Positions 1-7,256 are shown, counted from the first letter of the stretch. The stretch is DNA of 9,352 nt from Thermoplasmata archaeon (GCA_021836665.1 JAKBHQ010000329.1:1-9352), one strand, 5' to 3'. The notes: generated from the letters alone by a model not told the origin. Made by a program: numbers and translations.

Positions 1-1362
1 AAGCTCACTCAATCTGAGACGGGCTTCTCTCCTTTCGAGATTGTGGTCAACAATCTGACGAGGATAAAGACGACGGTCTTGTAGTGCCGAATCGGCACGA
101 ATAAAACTGGCCCAACCCTTCTTATCGAGGTGGGTGAGTTCGGGGATAAAGCGCCTTACGTAATCTCCCTCTGGGTCAAACTTCTGAAGCTGCAGCGTAG
201 GGTTGAAGATCCTAAAAAATGGCGCTGAATCCGATCCACACCCAGCTATCCACTGCCAACCGCCAATGTTTGAGGCGACGTCTCCGTCTAGAAGGTGGCT
301 CATGAAATGCCTCGCCCCAAGCCGCCAGTCTAGGTGTAGGTCCTTCACCAAAAACGAGCCGACTACCATGCGGACACGATTGTGGATATAACCGGTCTCC
401 AGCAGTTCTCTCATACCGGCATCCACTAATGGATAACCGGTCTCCCCGCTCTTCCAAGCCTGTAGACGACTATCTGCTATCGATCCAGTGTCCCATCTCA
501 TGGCGTCGTACTTCGGGTCCAGGGCAACCTTGGGCGAATTTGGATTATGGTAAAGGACGGAGCCAAAAAAATCACGCCAGCAAAGCTCCGAGGTAAAGCG
601 GAGTCCTGGGTCGAAGTCGACCACCCTTTTGAATATCGTTCGTGGATGTATCCGGCCAAACTTTAGCGCTACCGAAAGCCTTGAAGTGCCATCTATCGAA
701 GGAAAGTTCCTCAGCTCTGAGTATTTGGGCAGTATCTCGTCGGCAAAGTGATCGAGTCTAGCTACTATCTCTGCACTCGAAGTGGCAAAGTGACCGCTGT
801 AGCTGACCACTTTGCCTAGTGGACCCCAATTGCGCTGCTCGGGGAGGTTCGCCGATTGAAACTCATACTTCCGCGGCAACCGAACGACCTCCACCGCCAA
901 GGCGCTCTTGATCCAGGTTTTGAAAAACGGCGTAAAGACCCTAAAAGGCGAGCCGTCCTCCTTGAGAACCTTATCGAAATCTACGAGGTACGGAGTGTCG
1001 ACGAAATGAACCCTGACGCCTATGGTCCTAAGCGCTTCAGCTACTTGGCTTTCGATCAGCCGAGAAAGTGGAGTCACGTCCCTCGAGCAATAGAGGTCTG
1101 ATATACCATTCTCGGTAACAAAACGGGCCAGTTGAGCCGCACTATCTCCGAACATGAGAGTCAGATTGTCATCAAGTTCCTCGTTTAGTTCCTCGAGGGC
1201 CGCTTTCAGATACCTTGTACGCAGGGCGGAAGAGGAGGCGGAAAGCACCTTAGGGTCGACCACAAATACGCAAAAGGGCTTCTCTCCGCTTTGCAGGGCC
1301 CGCAGTACGGCTTTGTTATCACCTACCCGCAGGTCGCGTCGAAACCAAATTGCACTTCCCAC
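1..1362 (-). CDS. phr: Class I CPD photolyase, C-terminus cut by window edge
   Basis: Deoxyribodipyrimidine photolyase: a cytosolic flavoprotein that uses light to split cyclobutane pyrimidine dimers in DNA. The minus strand reads open from a GTG at 1362-1360 to base 1, giving 454 codons with no stop. The family is usually about 450-480 residues, so only a short tail is missing. Residues 4-13 (AIWFRRDLRV) are the classic N-terminal start of the alpha/beta antenna domain. The FAD domain shows ELCWRDFF (259-266), TGYPLVDAGMREL (308-320), HNRVRM (327-332) and GGWQW (367-371). The electron-transfer tryptophan triad is intact at W303, W346 and W369. N365 corresponds to E. coli N378 and M332 to M345, which favours CPD over (6-4) specificity. 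An in-frame stop at 1374-1372 leaves GTG 1362 as the only start before the conserved motif; no clear Shine-Dalgarno precedes it. It lies 42 bases after lepA on the same strand. The antenna chromophore cannot be read from the sequence. Confidence 0.95.
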   Translation of the reverse strand, partial: MGSAIWFRRDLRVGDNKAVLRALQSGEKPFCVFVVDPKVLSASSSALRTRYLKAALEELNEELDDNLTLMFGDSAAQLARFVTENGISDLYCSRDVTPLSRLIESQVAEALRTIGVRVHFVDTPYLVDFDKVLKEDGSPFRVFTPFFKTWIKSALAVEVVRLPRKYEFQSANLPEQRNWGPLGKVVSYSGHFATSSAEIVARLDHFADEILPKYSELRNFPSIDGTSRLSVALKFGRIHPRTIFKRVVDFDPGLRFTSELCWRDFFGSVLYHNPNSPKVALDPKYDAMRWDTGSIADSRLQAWKSGETGYPLVDAGMRELLETGYIHNRVRMVVGSFLVKDLHLDWRLGARHFMSHLLDGDVASNIGGWQWIAGCGSDSAPFFRIFNPTLQLQKFDPEGDYVRRFIPELTHLDKKGWASFIRADSALQDRRLYPRQIVDHNLERREARLRLSEL

Positions 1363-1404
1363 GAGGAAAGGTTAGCAACTTTCACTGGAGCGGGGTGTGA
1401 TCCG

Positions 1405-3198
1405 TCAGTCGTCGAGCTTGAGGGCGGATATAAAGGCCTCTTGGGGCACTTCAACCCTTCCAATATTCTTCATTCTCTTCTTGCCCTCCTTCTGCTTCTC
1501 AAGGAGTTTGCGCTTTCTGGTGATGTCGCCTCCATAGCACTTTGCGAGGACGTCTTTTCTCCTCGCCTTGATAGTCTCTCGAGCGATAATCTTCCCGCCA
1601 ACCGATGCCTGTACCGGCACATCAAAGAGCTGCCGAGGAATCAACTCCCTTAACTTCTGGGTCATTTTCCGACCGTAGTCATAGGCCTTAGATTTGTGAA
1701 TTATGGTAGAAAAAGCGTCGACCGGCTCGCCGTTTAGCATCACATCTAGCTTGACGAGATCGGCGGGTAGGTAGAGGTCGAACTCGTAGTCCAAGGAAGC
1801 GTAGCCCTTAGTCCGACTCTTCAACTGGTCGAAAAAGTCGATTACCACCTCCGACAAGGGAAGCCGATATACCAGTTCGAGCCTCTCTGGTGAGAGATAT
1901 TCCATCTTCAGCATCTCGCCCCGTCGAGTCTGGCAGAGGTCCATAACGGTCCCGGTGTACTCACTAGGCGTTATGATCGACATCTTTAAATTTGGCTCTT
2001 CGATCCTTGCTACCGAGGTAGTCGGCGGTAGTTCGGATGGATTATCTATCTCGATGAATCCGTCTCGAGAATCGGTCAGGTACACTCGGTACTTCACAGA
2101 GGGTGCCGTCGCAATGAGGGAAAGGTTGAACTCCCTCTCAAGTCTCTCTCTCACTATCTCCATGTGCAGTAGCCCAAGGAAACCGCACCTAAATCCAAAA
2201 CCCAGGGCCCCAGAAGTCTCCGGCTCATAGGTTACGCTAGCGTCATTGAGTCTCAGCTTTTCCAACGAGTCACGAAGTTCTTCGAACTCATCGCCTTCTA
2301 CCGGAAACAGCCCACAAAATACCATCGGCTTGGGATCACGGTATCCAGATAGCGGTTCTTTCGTCGAACGCTGGGCACTGGTAACCGTCTCCCCGGAACG
2401 CGCCTCGCCTACGTCTTTTATCCCGGCGATCATATAACCCACCTCTCCTGGGCCAAGTTGATCGACCGCCACCGGATAGGGGGTCTTTATTCCAATCTCC
2501 TCTGCGTCATGCACCGCTCCGGTCTGCATGAATCGAAGCCTCTCGCCGGTCGAAACGGTTCCTTGCACGACCCTTATCGAGCTCACAACGCCTCGATACT
2601 GGTCGTAGTAGGAATCGAATATCAGTGCCGACAGCGCAGCATCTCTGTCCCCCTTGGGGGGAGGAATGCGATCCAACACCGCATCCAAAAGGAGGTCTAC
2701 CCCAGCACCGGTCTTAGCGGAAACCCTCAGGATGGACTCCGCTGGGATACCCAAAATCGTCTCGATCTCCTGGGCATAGCGATCTGGTTCAGCTTGGGGA
2801 AGGTCAATCTTATTCAAGCAGGCGACTATTTCAAGGTCATTCTCCAATGCCAAATAGCAGTTCGCTAGGGTCTGGGCTTCGATACCTTGCGAAGCGTCGA
2901 CGAGCAGGATGACCCCCTCACATGCGGCTAGTGACCTAGAGACCTCGTATCCAAAGTCCACGTGCCCAGGAGTATCTATCAGGTGGATAACGTGACCCTT
3001 CCATGACACCCTGACGTTTTGAGCTTTAATCGTTATTCCCCGCTCTCGCTCTATATCCATAGAGTCGAGATACTGCTCGCGCATCTGACGAGGATCAACT
3101 GCATGGGTCAGCTCAAGAATCCTGTCGGACAACGTCGATTTGCCGTGATCGATGTGGGCGATGACGGAAAGATTGCGTATTAGATCTATTTCATTCAT
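1405..3198 (-). CDS. lepA: Elongation factor 4 (LepA), back-translocating GTPase
   Basis: EF-4/LepA is a ribosome-binding GTPase related to EF-G. It is thought to remodel stalled or mistranslocated ribosomes and to help initiation or ribosome assembly under stress. The protein is complete at 597 residues, the normal family length. GTPase motifs are all present: G1 AHIDHGKS (14-21), G2 RGIT (53-56), G3 DTPGH (75-79), G4 NKID (129-132) and G5 SAK (160-162). The LepA signature [14 protein letters not shown] is at 335-348. The C-terminal domain unique to LepA is strongly basic ([20 protein letters not shown] and following), which separates it from EF-G. The ATG at 3198-3196 is the standard LepA start ([20 protein letters not shown]); only a weak ribosome binding site precedes it. 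It is transcribed away from rpsT, and the photolyase gene follows closely, so a two-gene transcript is plausible. Confidence 0.98.
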   Translation of the reverse strand: MNEIDLIRNLSVIAHIDHGKSTLSDRILELTHAVDPRQMREQYLDSMDIERERGITIKAQNVRVSWKGHVIHLIDTPGHVDFGYEVSRSLAACEGVILLVDASQGIEAQTLANCYLALENDLEIVACLNKIDLPQAEPDRYAQEIETILGIPAESILRVSAKTGAGVDLLLDAVLDRIPPPKGDRDAALSALIFDSYYDQYRGVVSSIRVVQGTVSTGERLRFMQTGAVHDAEEIGIKTPYPVAVDQLGPGEVGYMIAGIKDVGEARSGETVTSAQRSTKEPLSGYRDPKPMVFCGLFPVEGDEFEELRDSLEKLRLNDASVTYEPETSGALGFGFRCGFLGLLHMEIVRERLEREFNLSLIATAPSVKYRVYLTDSRDGFIEIDNPSELPPTTSVARIEEPNLKMSIITPSEYTGTVMDLCQTRRGEMLKMEYLSPERLELVYRLPLSEVVIDFFDQLKSRTKGYASLDYEFDLYLPADLVKLDVMLNGEPVDAFSTIIHKSKAYDYGRKMTQKLRELIPRQLFDVPVQASVGGKIIARETIKARRKDVLAKCYGGDITRKRKLLEKQKEGKKRMKNIGRVEVPQEAFISALKLDD

Positions 3199-3317
3199 GG
3201 TCTGCCCAAAAGCCTAGGCGCAACGGCGCCAAAAGGTGTTAAGGCCTTCTAGACTCTTGTCTCTGCCGGGCGGGAACTCCGCATTTTGTGGCATAAAGAG
3301 TGAGGATCCTTCTCAAG
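3199..3317. promoter_or_regulatory. Divergent lepA/rpsT intergenic control region
   Basis: These 119 bases separate two divergent translation genes, so promoters for both should lie here. I cannot assign convincing -35/-10 pairs. Visible structure: a hairpin with 5-bp stem GGCGC (3217-3221) / GCGCC (3226-3230) and loop AACG, flanked by a direct repeat of CCAAAAG (3206-3212 and 3229-3235). On the lepA side this falls in the probable 5' leader, within 35 bases of its ATG. On the rpsT side GAGGA at 3302-3306 is the likely Shine-Dalgarno, 11 bases before ATG 3318. Confidence 0.4.
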
Positions 3318-3575
3318 ATGGCCAACATCAAGAGTCAAATCAAAAGAATAAAGACGAACGAAAAGTCGAGGGTCATAAACAAGGCCGCTCGCTCAGAGAT
3401 CAAGACTCGCATCAAGTCCGCCGTCGAATCGGCGAGTAATGGCAGCGAGGACGCAGAGACGAATCTTAGAAACGCCATCAAGAAGCTTGACAAGGCGGCT
3501 TCCAAGGGAATCATTCACAAGAACCAGGCAGCTAGGCGCAAGTCTCGTCTTATGAAGCAGATCGCCTCTCTGTAA
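3318..3575 (+). CDS. rpsT: 30S ribosomal protein S20
   Basis: S20 is a primary 16S rRNA-binding protein of the small subunit that joins early in 30S assembly. The 85-residue product matches the family's usual 85-90. It begins [18 protein letters not shown] and ends [19 protein letters not shown], both typical; the whole chain is rich in Lys and Arg and helical, as expected for the three-helix bundle. An in-frame GTG at 3300 would add six residues (MRILLK) not found in S20 proteins. The ATG at 3318 is preferred because MANIKS is the conserved start and GAGGA lies 11 bases upstream. It is the only plus-strand gene between two minus-strand genes, divergent from lepA and convergent with holA. This holA-rpsT-lepA arrangement is common in Actinomycetota. 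Confidence 0.97.
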   Translation: MANIKSQIKRIKTNEKSRVINKAARSEIKTRIKSAVESASNGSEDAETNLRNAIKKLDKAASKGIIHKNQAARRKSRLMKQIASL

Positions 3576-3600
3576 GATAGGCGCTTTGGGCGGTTAGTCC

Positions 3601-3673
3601 AAGGGTCTCGTTTTCACTCCTAACAACATAAGCGGCGGCCAATGGGCTGGCCGCTTGTTGTCGTTGGACCCTT
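3601..3673. terminator. Nested hairpin between convergent rpsT and holA
   Basis: The inner hairpin pairs ACAAC (3623-3627) plus AAGCGGC (3630-3636) with GCCGCTT (3650-3656) plus GTTGT (3657-3661), with a two-base bulge on the left arm and a 13-base loop. An outer pair AAGGGTC (3601-3607) / GACCCTT (3667-3673) encloses it and ends one base before the holA stop codon. The position, 25 bases after the rpsT stop and abutting the holA stop, suits a bidirectional terminator. There is no clean T run on either side (the right flank TTGTTGTCGTT is only T-rich), so intrinsic termination may be weak or helped by Rho. Confidence 0.6.
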
Positions 3674-3674
3674 A

Positions 3675-4784
3675 TCAGCTCTCCTGAGGAGATGTTGCCC
3701 GCATATTTCTTCTGCGTCGATAAAGGGCGGACAACCTCGTGACCATTACTTCGAGACAGATCTCCTTTGGCATAATCGGCTCACCCCTAAGGGCAAGATC
3801 GGCCTCTTGCACCCACCCGAATGCCGCCTTGTAGTCCTCTACCCCAAATAGTCGCGCCACCGGGATCATTTTCTCGATCGCATATGGATGCTTCGTCCCT
3901 TTCTCGGAAAGCAATCCGGCTCGCCGAAGCGCCGAATTGACCGCTTCTGGGTTCTTGGCACTGCCAGACGAGATCGCCGCAAGCTCACTAAGTCTCTTGC
4001 CGAGTACCGAAATTAGAATGACGGGGTCCCTTCCCGCATCTACGAAAATTGTCTTCAAGACCCGGAGGGCACCCGCTTGATCACCTTTTTCGATGGCTTC
4101 GGTCAAGTCCCACATGGGGACCTCGCCGTGTTCACCAAGATAATCGACGATCTCATTTACATCCAGGATCGCGCCTTCGCCATGTCGGGCCGAAAGAACA
4201 GACACGATCGCATCGGCCCGAGCCGGAGCGTCGCCGAGATGTGTAGAAAGCGTCTCGAGTGCTCGTTTGGTCAGCCTTAGTCCCGATGCATCAAGTAGGG
4301 ATTCGACAAATTTCTGTTTAGCCTTCCCCGAGGGAGTCGCCACCGTCTCGACCTTACCAACCTTCTTGATCAGCTCAAACAAGGTATCCTTAGAAGTCGT
4401 AGGGCCGTCGGAACCTTCCGATCCTCCAGAGACGTTTCGCATAGGTCTGTAATCCAGAAATATCACCAAATTGGGGCTAACACCCTGCTCGATGACCGCT
4501 TGGGCTAACGCCCTCTCCTCCTGGCTGAGTTTCGATGAGTCACGCAGGACCACAACCGCCGAATCTGCAAACATAAAGCTCTGATTCGCCGCCCTTAGAG
4601 CTGGTTCCACCTCGTCGACACCAGCGGTGACGTCGATAACTTCAGACCCATTTGACCTACGGGCCGACACAATCTCCAGCATCCGCCGCAAGACGAGTTC
4701 CGAACTCTCTCCAGATATTGCCAGCACGCTAACGGAGTCATCAGCAGCCCGGGCATTGACTATGGATTTACTCGGCTGGGCCAC
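3675..4784 (-). CDS. holA: DNA polymerase III subunit delta (clamp-loader wrench)
   Basis: Delta is the clamp-loader subunit that binds and opens the beta sliding clamp for the replicative polymerase. The 369-residue product is slightly longer than the usual 320-345. It has the delta layout: an N-terminal AAA+-like domain without a working Walker A (1-140), a middle helical domain, and the collar domain. The strongest family signal is EVPMWDLTEAIEKGDQAGALRVLKTIF at about 221-247, followed by DPVILISVLGKRLSEL (253-268) and the C-terminal collar helices ending in RRRR (356-359). A Gly/Ser-rich stretch at 119-131 (GGSEGSDGPTTSK) looks like a lineage-specific linker. The start is GTG at 4784-4782, with GGAG 11 bases upstream in GAGGGAG; no other in-frame start is available nearby. 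Its 3' end meets the hairpin shared with rpsT. The overall match is moderate because delta diverges fast. Confidence 0.92.
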   Translation of the reverse strand: MAQPSKSIVNARAADDSVSVLAISGESSELVLRRMLEIVSARRSNGSEVIDVTAGVDEVEPALRAANQSFMFADSAVVVLRDSSKLSQEERALAQAVIEQGVSPNLVIFLDYRPMRNVSGGSEGSDGPTTSKDTLFELIKKVGKVETVATPSGKAKQKFVESLLDASGLRLTKRALETLSTHLGDAPARADAIVSVLSARHGEGAILDVNEIVDYLGEHGEVPMWDLTEAIEKGDQAGALRVLKTIFVDAGRDPVILISVLGKRLSELAAISSGSAKNPEAVNSALRRAGLLSEKGTKHPYAIEKMIPVARLFGVEDYKAAFGWVQEADLALRGEPIMPKEICLEVMVTRLSALYRRRRNMRATSPQES

Positions 4785-4975
4785 GATGGTATGAGCTCCC
4801 TCAAGTCGAAATATCTCACTGCTAGGGGGAAGTCTAGAACCCGCATTTGCCTAGTTTGATGTTTATCAAAGTTGACTTTCCCAAAGGTAAGCCGAATCGA
4901 TTCAGTTTTTCCTAAACGACACAAAATACCCTGTCGACCTACCGCCGAACCGGCACAATTCGACCAGTGCAGCAA
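4785..4975. other. Spacer between thioredoxin-TPR gene and holA
   Basis: These 191 bases lie between two minus-strand genes, so they could hold a terminator for the upstream gene and a promoter for holA. I see an A+T-rich inverted repeat TTTGAT / ATCAAA at 4855-4870 and a ten-base palindrome GAATCGATTC at 4894-4903. On the minus strand TTGATA (4869-4864) resembles a -35 box, but no good -10 follows at 16-18 bases. No RNA gene or coding region is supported. Confidence 0.35.
4855..4870. repeat. Perfect 6-bp inverted repeat with 4-base loop
   Basis: TTTGAT, loop GTTT, ATCAAA. It is A+T-rich and stands about 70 bases before the holA start. It could be an operator or simply chance; the stem is too A+T-rich to be a strong terminator. 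Confidence 0.3.
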
Positions 4976-5686
4976 TCAGTACAGTCTTGAAGTCAACTTC
5001 CTTCTGTACTGCGCAATCCGCTCGTCTCCGATCGGAAATGCCCTCAAAAGGTCCACAAACTCCGCCCGGGCTGCTTCGTCAGCCTTCACCGAATCAAGGA
5101 GAATATTCAGTCTTTTCTCGAGCTCTTCGTCGTTGGCCGTCTCTACATTGGCTTTTCTTAATCTTGCCAAAGATGCCACCCGAGCCGTATCTTCGGTCTC
5201 TGGGATCCTTTTGAGGAGACTTAGCGCCTCATCAAACCTTGACTGTTCAACCCAAACTTCTGCGAGTGCCGCAATAGCCCCCTCATTGTTGGGTTCGAGC
5301 TCGAGCGCCGCTAAAAGAGATTCCTCGTCACCGATGGCCACTAGCAGGTCAGCTGGAGAGGTGACGGGAGCCAGCTTGGCTACGAACTCTCGAACAGCAC
5401 TCTCGGGCAGAGCACCTACAAAAGTATCGATGACCTTGCCATCTTTTAGAGCAAACACCGCTGGAATCGATTGAACTCGAAATGCTTGGGAGATAGCTGG
5501 ATTCTCATCGACATTGACTTTGACCAATTCGACGCGCCCCTCGGTCTCGTTGACTACCTTCTCAATGGTAGGTCCGAGCGTCTTGCATGGGCCGCACCAG
5601 GGAGCCCAAAGGTCAATCACCACCGGCACTTGCTTTGATCGTTCAACTACTTCTACCTGAAATGTCGCATCAGTTACATCCTTCAT
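4976..5686 (-). CDS. Thioredoxin-fold protein with TPR-like tail (CnoX/YbbN-like)
   Basis: A cytosolic thioredoxin-domain protein fused to a helical C-terminal region, the layout of CnoX/YbbN co-chaperones that hold oxidised or chlorinated clients for chaperonin. With the ATG at 5686 it has 236 residues. The thioredoxin domain spans about 1-107, with active site WAPWCGPC (27-34) and the cis-proline loop SIP (73-75). The tail (about 118-236) contains TPR-like helical pairs such as LLAALELEPNNEGAIAALAEVWVEQSRFDEALSLL. E. coli CnoX lacks the CxxC pair, but this one keeps both cysteines, so it may also act in thiol exchange. The start is uncertain: a GTG at 5731 in the same frame would add 15 residues (MDSSLSLGCNGNLKV), yet homologs as I know them begin close to KDVTDATF. 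Neither start has a strong ribosome binding site. No signal peptide is seen. It reads toward holA, 191 bases away. Confidence 0.85.
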   Translation of the reverse strand: MKDVTDATFQVEVVERSKQVPVVIDLWAPWCGPCKTLGPTIEKVVNETEGRVELVKVNVDENPAISQAFRVQSIPAVFALKDGKVIDTFVGALPESAVREFVAKLAPVTSPADLLVAIGDEESLLAALELEPNNEGAIAALAEVWVEQSRFDEALSLLKRIPETEDTARVASLARLRKANVETANDEELEKRLNILLDSVKADEAARAEFVDLLRAFPIGDERIAQYRRKLTSRLY

Positions 5687-5693
5687 AACCTTA

Positions 5694-5699
5694 AGATTA
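5694..5699 (-). promoter_or_regulatory. Candidate -10 box placing transcription start at the ATG
   Basis: On the minus strand TAATCT ends seven bases before ATG 5686. A TANNNT-type -10 at this distance would start the transcript at or next to the A of the ATG, giving a leaderless mRNA, which is common in actinobacteria. This would explain the lack of a properly spaced Shine-Dalgarno. No clear -35 is seen. This is an inference from position only. Confidence 0.35.
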
Positions 5700-5737
5700 C
5701 CGTTGCATCCGAGTGATAAGCTGGAGTCCACTTATTT

Positions 5738-5747
5738 AGGTGCACCT
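5738..5747. promoter_or_regulatory. Perfect 10-bp palindrome upstream of thioredoxin-TPR gene
   Basis: AGGTGCACCT is its own reverse complement. It sits 52-61 bases before ATG 5686, just upstream of where a promoter for that gene would lie. A dimeric regulator could bind here. I cannot name one, and a GTG start at 5731 would also place it directly upstream of the coding region. Confidence 0.3.
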
Positions 5748-6217
5748 TTTCCAAGGTCTGATACGCCCCGGAACTAGTGGAGGGTCTCTGTCTTGAGAGA
5801 TGGAGCATCCAAGGCAAGGTTAAAGAGGTACTGGCCACTTGTTCGTGACCAAAGAGCGCCAATAGTCGCCGATAATTGGAACAGACCACGAACCATTCGA
5901 GGGAAGAACTCTGGCGTTTCTATCTAAAATCCACCATCGACTCCAGCGGCCGAATCGACGATGAGAACCGTAGCTCAGCCAGAATGGCCGAGATCGATGC
6001 CACCGACGCTATTTGTCTGCTGTGCCTCTTCACTGTCAGAATGCGTTACAAACGGCATTCAGGCGCCTCCCTAAGGCTCACTAACGACGTTCACGCTCGT
6101 CGGATTAGATGGCGGTGGTCGAGATTCAGAACAGACGGGGCGCTAATTCCGCTTGCTGCCTCCGAACTAACTTGGGCAAAGTCTCCAGCTGACTAGCAAT
6201 GAGTTGAAAGACTCTTT

Positions 6218-6221
6218 AGGA
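6218..6221 (+). promoter_or_regulatory. Ribosome binding site deciding the phosphotransferase start
   Basis: AGGA, nine bases before ATG 6231. It supports that ATG over the in-frame TTG at 6204, which has no purine-rich site at a proper distance. Confidence 0.5.
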
Positions 6222-6230
6222 TGGCTCGCT

Positions 6231-7256
6231 ATGGATGGATTAGACATTGATCTACTGACACGCTGGGTGGCAAATAACGTGCATGAACTCCAGCCACCCC
6301 TCGAATTGAGCCTGATCGCCGGTGGACGATCTAATCTGACCTTTGAAATCCGGGACAATTTGGGCAATCGAGGGGTGCTGAGGAGACCACCAATCAGCCA
6401 TGTTTTACCCACGGCACACGACATGGAACGTGAGTTCAGGATAATCTCGGCCCTCAGTCCGACCGATGTTCCGGTTCCAAAGCCACTGGCCCTTTGCACT
6501 GACAGAAAAGTCGCCGAATTGCCCTTCTATGTCATGAGTTACGTCGAGGGAGAAATCCTCAAAAACTATGAAGAGGTAGAGAGGACACGCACCCCAGAGT
6601 CTAGGGGGGCTATATCTAAGTCATTGATTTCGGTTCTGGCAAAACTCCACGATATCGAACCAGATGCGGTTGGCCTCGGAGACCTGGGTCGTAAAGGGGA
6701 CTACTTAAAGCGCCAACTAAAACGCTGGCACGGACAGTACACAAAATCCTCCCAAGAAATTGACTCGTACGTGCCATTAATTGATGAGGTGCACGCCAAG
6801 CTGTCTGCGAGGGTTCCCGACCAGCTTGGCACCGCAATTGTCCATGGAGATTACCGCCTAGATAACACTATGGTCTCTCCAGAGGACTCAATAGCAGCGG
6901 TGCTGGACTGGGAGATATGTACCTTGGGCGATCCGCTAGCAGACCTGGGCTTACTAATGGTCTACTGGGCACAACCCGAAGATCAAGAAGCGCCACTCGG
7001 CACGGTAACAACCCTGGAGGGCTTCTACACCCGCGAAGAGCTTGCTCTCGAATACCAAAATCAGTCCCAGAGGGACGTCTCAAATATCGGCTATTACCTA
7101 GCGTTTGGCTATTGGAAGCTCGCTTGCATTCTCCAGGGGGTCAACTCACGCTATCTCCAGGGAGCCACCGCCGGCGATACCACCGACGTCGATAAATTTG
7201 ACTCCCAGGTCAACTGGCTAGCCCAATCGGCGCACGACGCTCTAAGGGAGCTGTAG
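6231..7256 (+). CDS. APH-family phosphotransferase, ACAD10/FadE36-like kinase domain
   Basis: A kinase-fold small-molecule phosphotransferase (aminoglycoside phosphotransferase superfamily) of 341 residues. The glycine-rich loop is GGRSNLTFEI (31-40). The catalytic loop is HGDYRLDN (205-212), with D207 as the likely base and N212 as a metal ligand. DWEICTLGDPLADLG (226-240) carries the second metal aspartate, D226. The nucleotide-binding strand reads VLRRPP (49-54), with arginine where many kinases have lysine; this is usual in the branch allied to the N-terminal domain of ACAD10/ACAD11 and to mycobacterial FadE36. In mammals that domain is reported to phosphorylate 4-hydroxyacyl-CoAs for a linked dehydrogenase; a similar substrate here is inference, and no acyl-CoA dehydrogenase gene lies in the window. 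Antibiotic resistance is not indicated. ATG 6231 is chosen for its AGGA; a TTG at 6204 would add nine residues. It stands alone on the plus strand, convergent with leuS. Confidence 0.88.
   Translation: MDGLDIDLLTRWVANNVHELQPPLELSLIAGGRSNLTFEIRDNLGNRGVLRRPPISHVLPTAHDMEREFRIISALSPTDVPVPKPLALCTDRKVAELPFYVMSYVEGEILKNYEEVERTRTPESRGAISKSLISVLAKLHDIEPDAVGLGDLGRKGDYLKRQLKRWHGQYTKSSQEIDSYVPLIDEVHAKLSARVPDQLGTAIVHGDYRLDNTMVSPEDSIAAVLDWEICTLGDPLADLGLLMVYWAQPEDQEAPLGTVTTLEGFYTREELALEYQNQSQRDVSNIGYYLAFGYWKLACILQGVNSRYLQGATAGDTTDVDKFDSQVNWLAQSAHDALREL

Larger units (their letters stand above)
5687..6230. other. Gene-poor divergent interval, no confident gene
   Basis: About 540 bases lie between the minus-strand thioredoxin-TPR gene and the plus-strand phosphotransferase. 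A plus-strand reading frame at 5876-6196 begins with TTG, lacks a ribosome binding site and gives an arginine-rich product resembling no family I know, so I treat it as chance. A 27-codon minus-strand frame at 5975-6058 has a good AGGGAGG seven bases before its ATG, but its product (MPFVTHSDSEEAQQTNSVGG and eight more residues) is unrecognised. The palindrome AGGTGCACCT at 5738-5747 and a -10-like TAATCT at 5699-5694 are probable control sites of the leftward gene. No tRNA or other RNA gene can be folded convincingly. The stretch may include decayed coding sequence, a leader or an unannotated small RNA. Confidence 0.5.

Noticed and set aside
1405..3198. Long plus-strand open frames inside lepA
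   Set aside because: They are antisense to a complete, strongly conserved gene and show no family features.
3257..3287. TTGTCT ... CATTTT as an rpsT promoter
   Set aside because: The spacing is 19 bases and the -10 match is poor.
3300..3317. Upstream GTG extending S20 by six residues
   Set aside because: S20 proteins begin MANIKS, and the likely Shine-Dalgarno overlaps this extension.
5687..5731. GTG start adding 15 residues to the thioredoxin-TPR protein
   Set aside because: The extension has no family resemblance and the segment looks like promoter sequence; kept as an alternative only.
5971..5978. TAGCTCAG, like the D-arm of a tRNA
   Set aside because: No matching acceptor stem, anticodon arm or GTTCGA-type T loop follows, so no cloverleaf forms.
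5876..6196. Plus-strand 106-codon open frame
   Set aside because: TTG start, no ribosome binding site, arginine-rich product with no recognisable family; it looks like chance.
6204..6230. TTG start for the phosphotransferase
   Set aside because: No ribosome binding site, whereas ATG 6231 has AGGA nine bases upstream.
6231..7256. Aminoglycoside resistance gene
   Set aside because: The motifs fit the ACAD10/FadE36-like branch of the superfamily, not known resistance enzymes.
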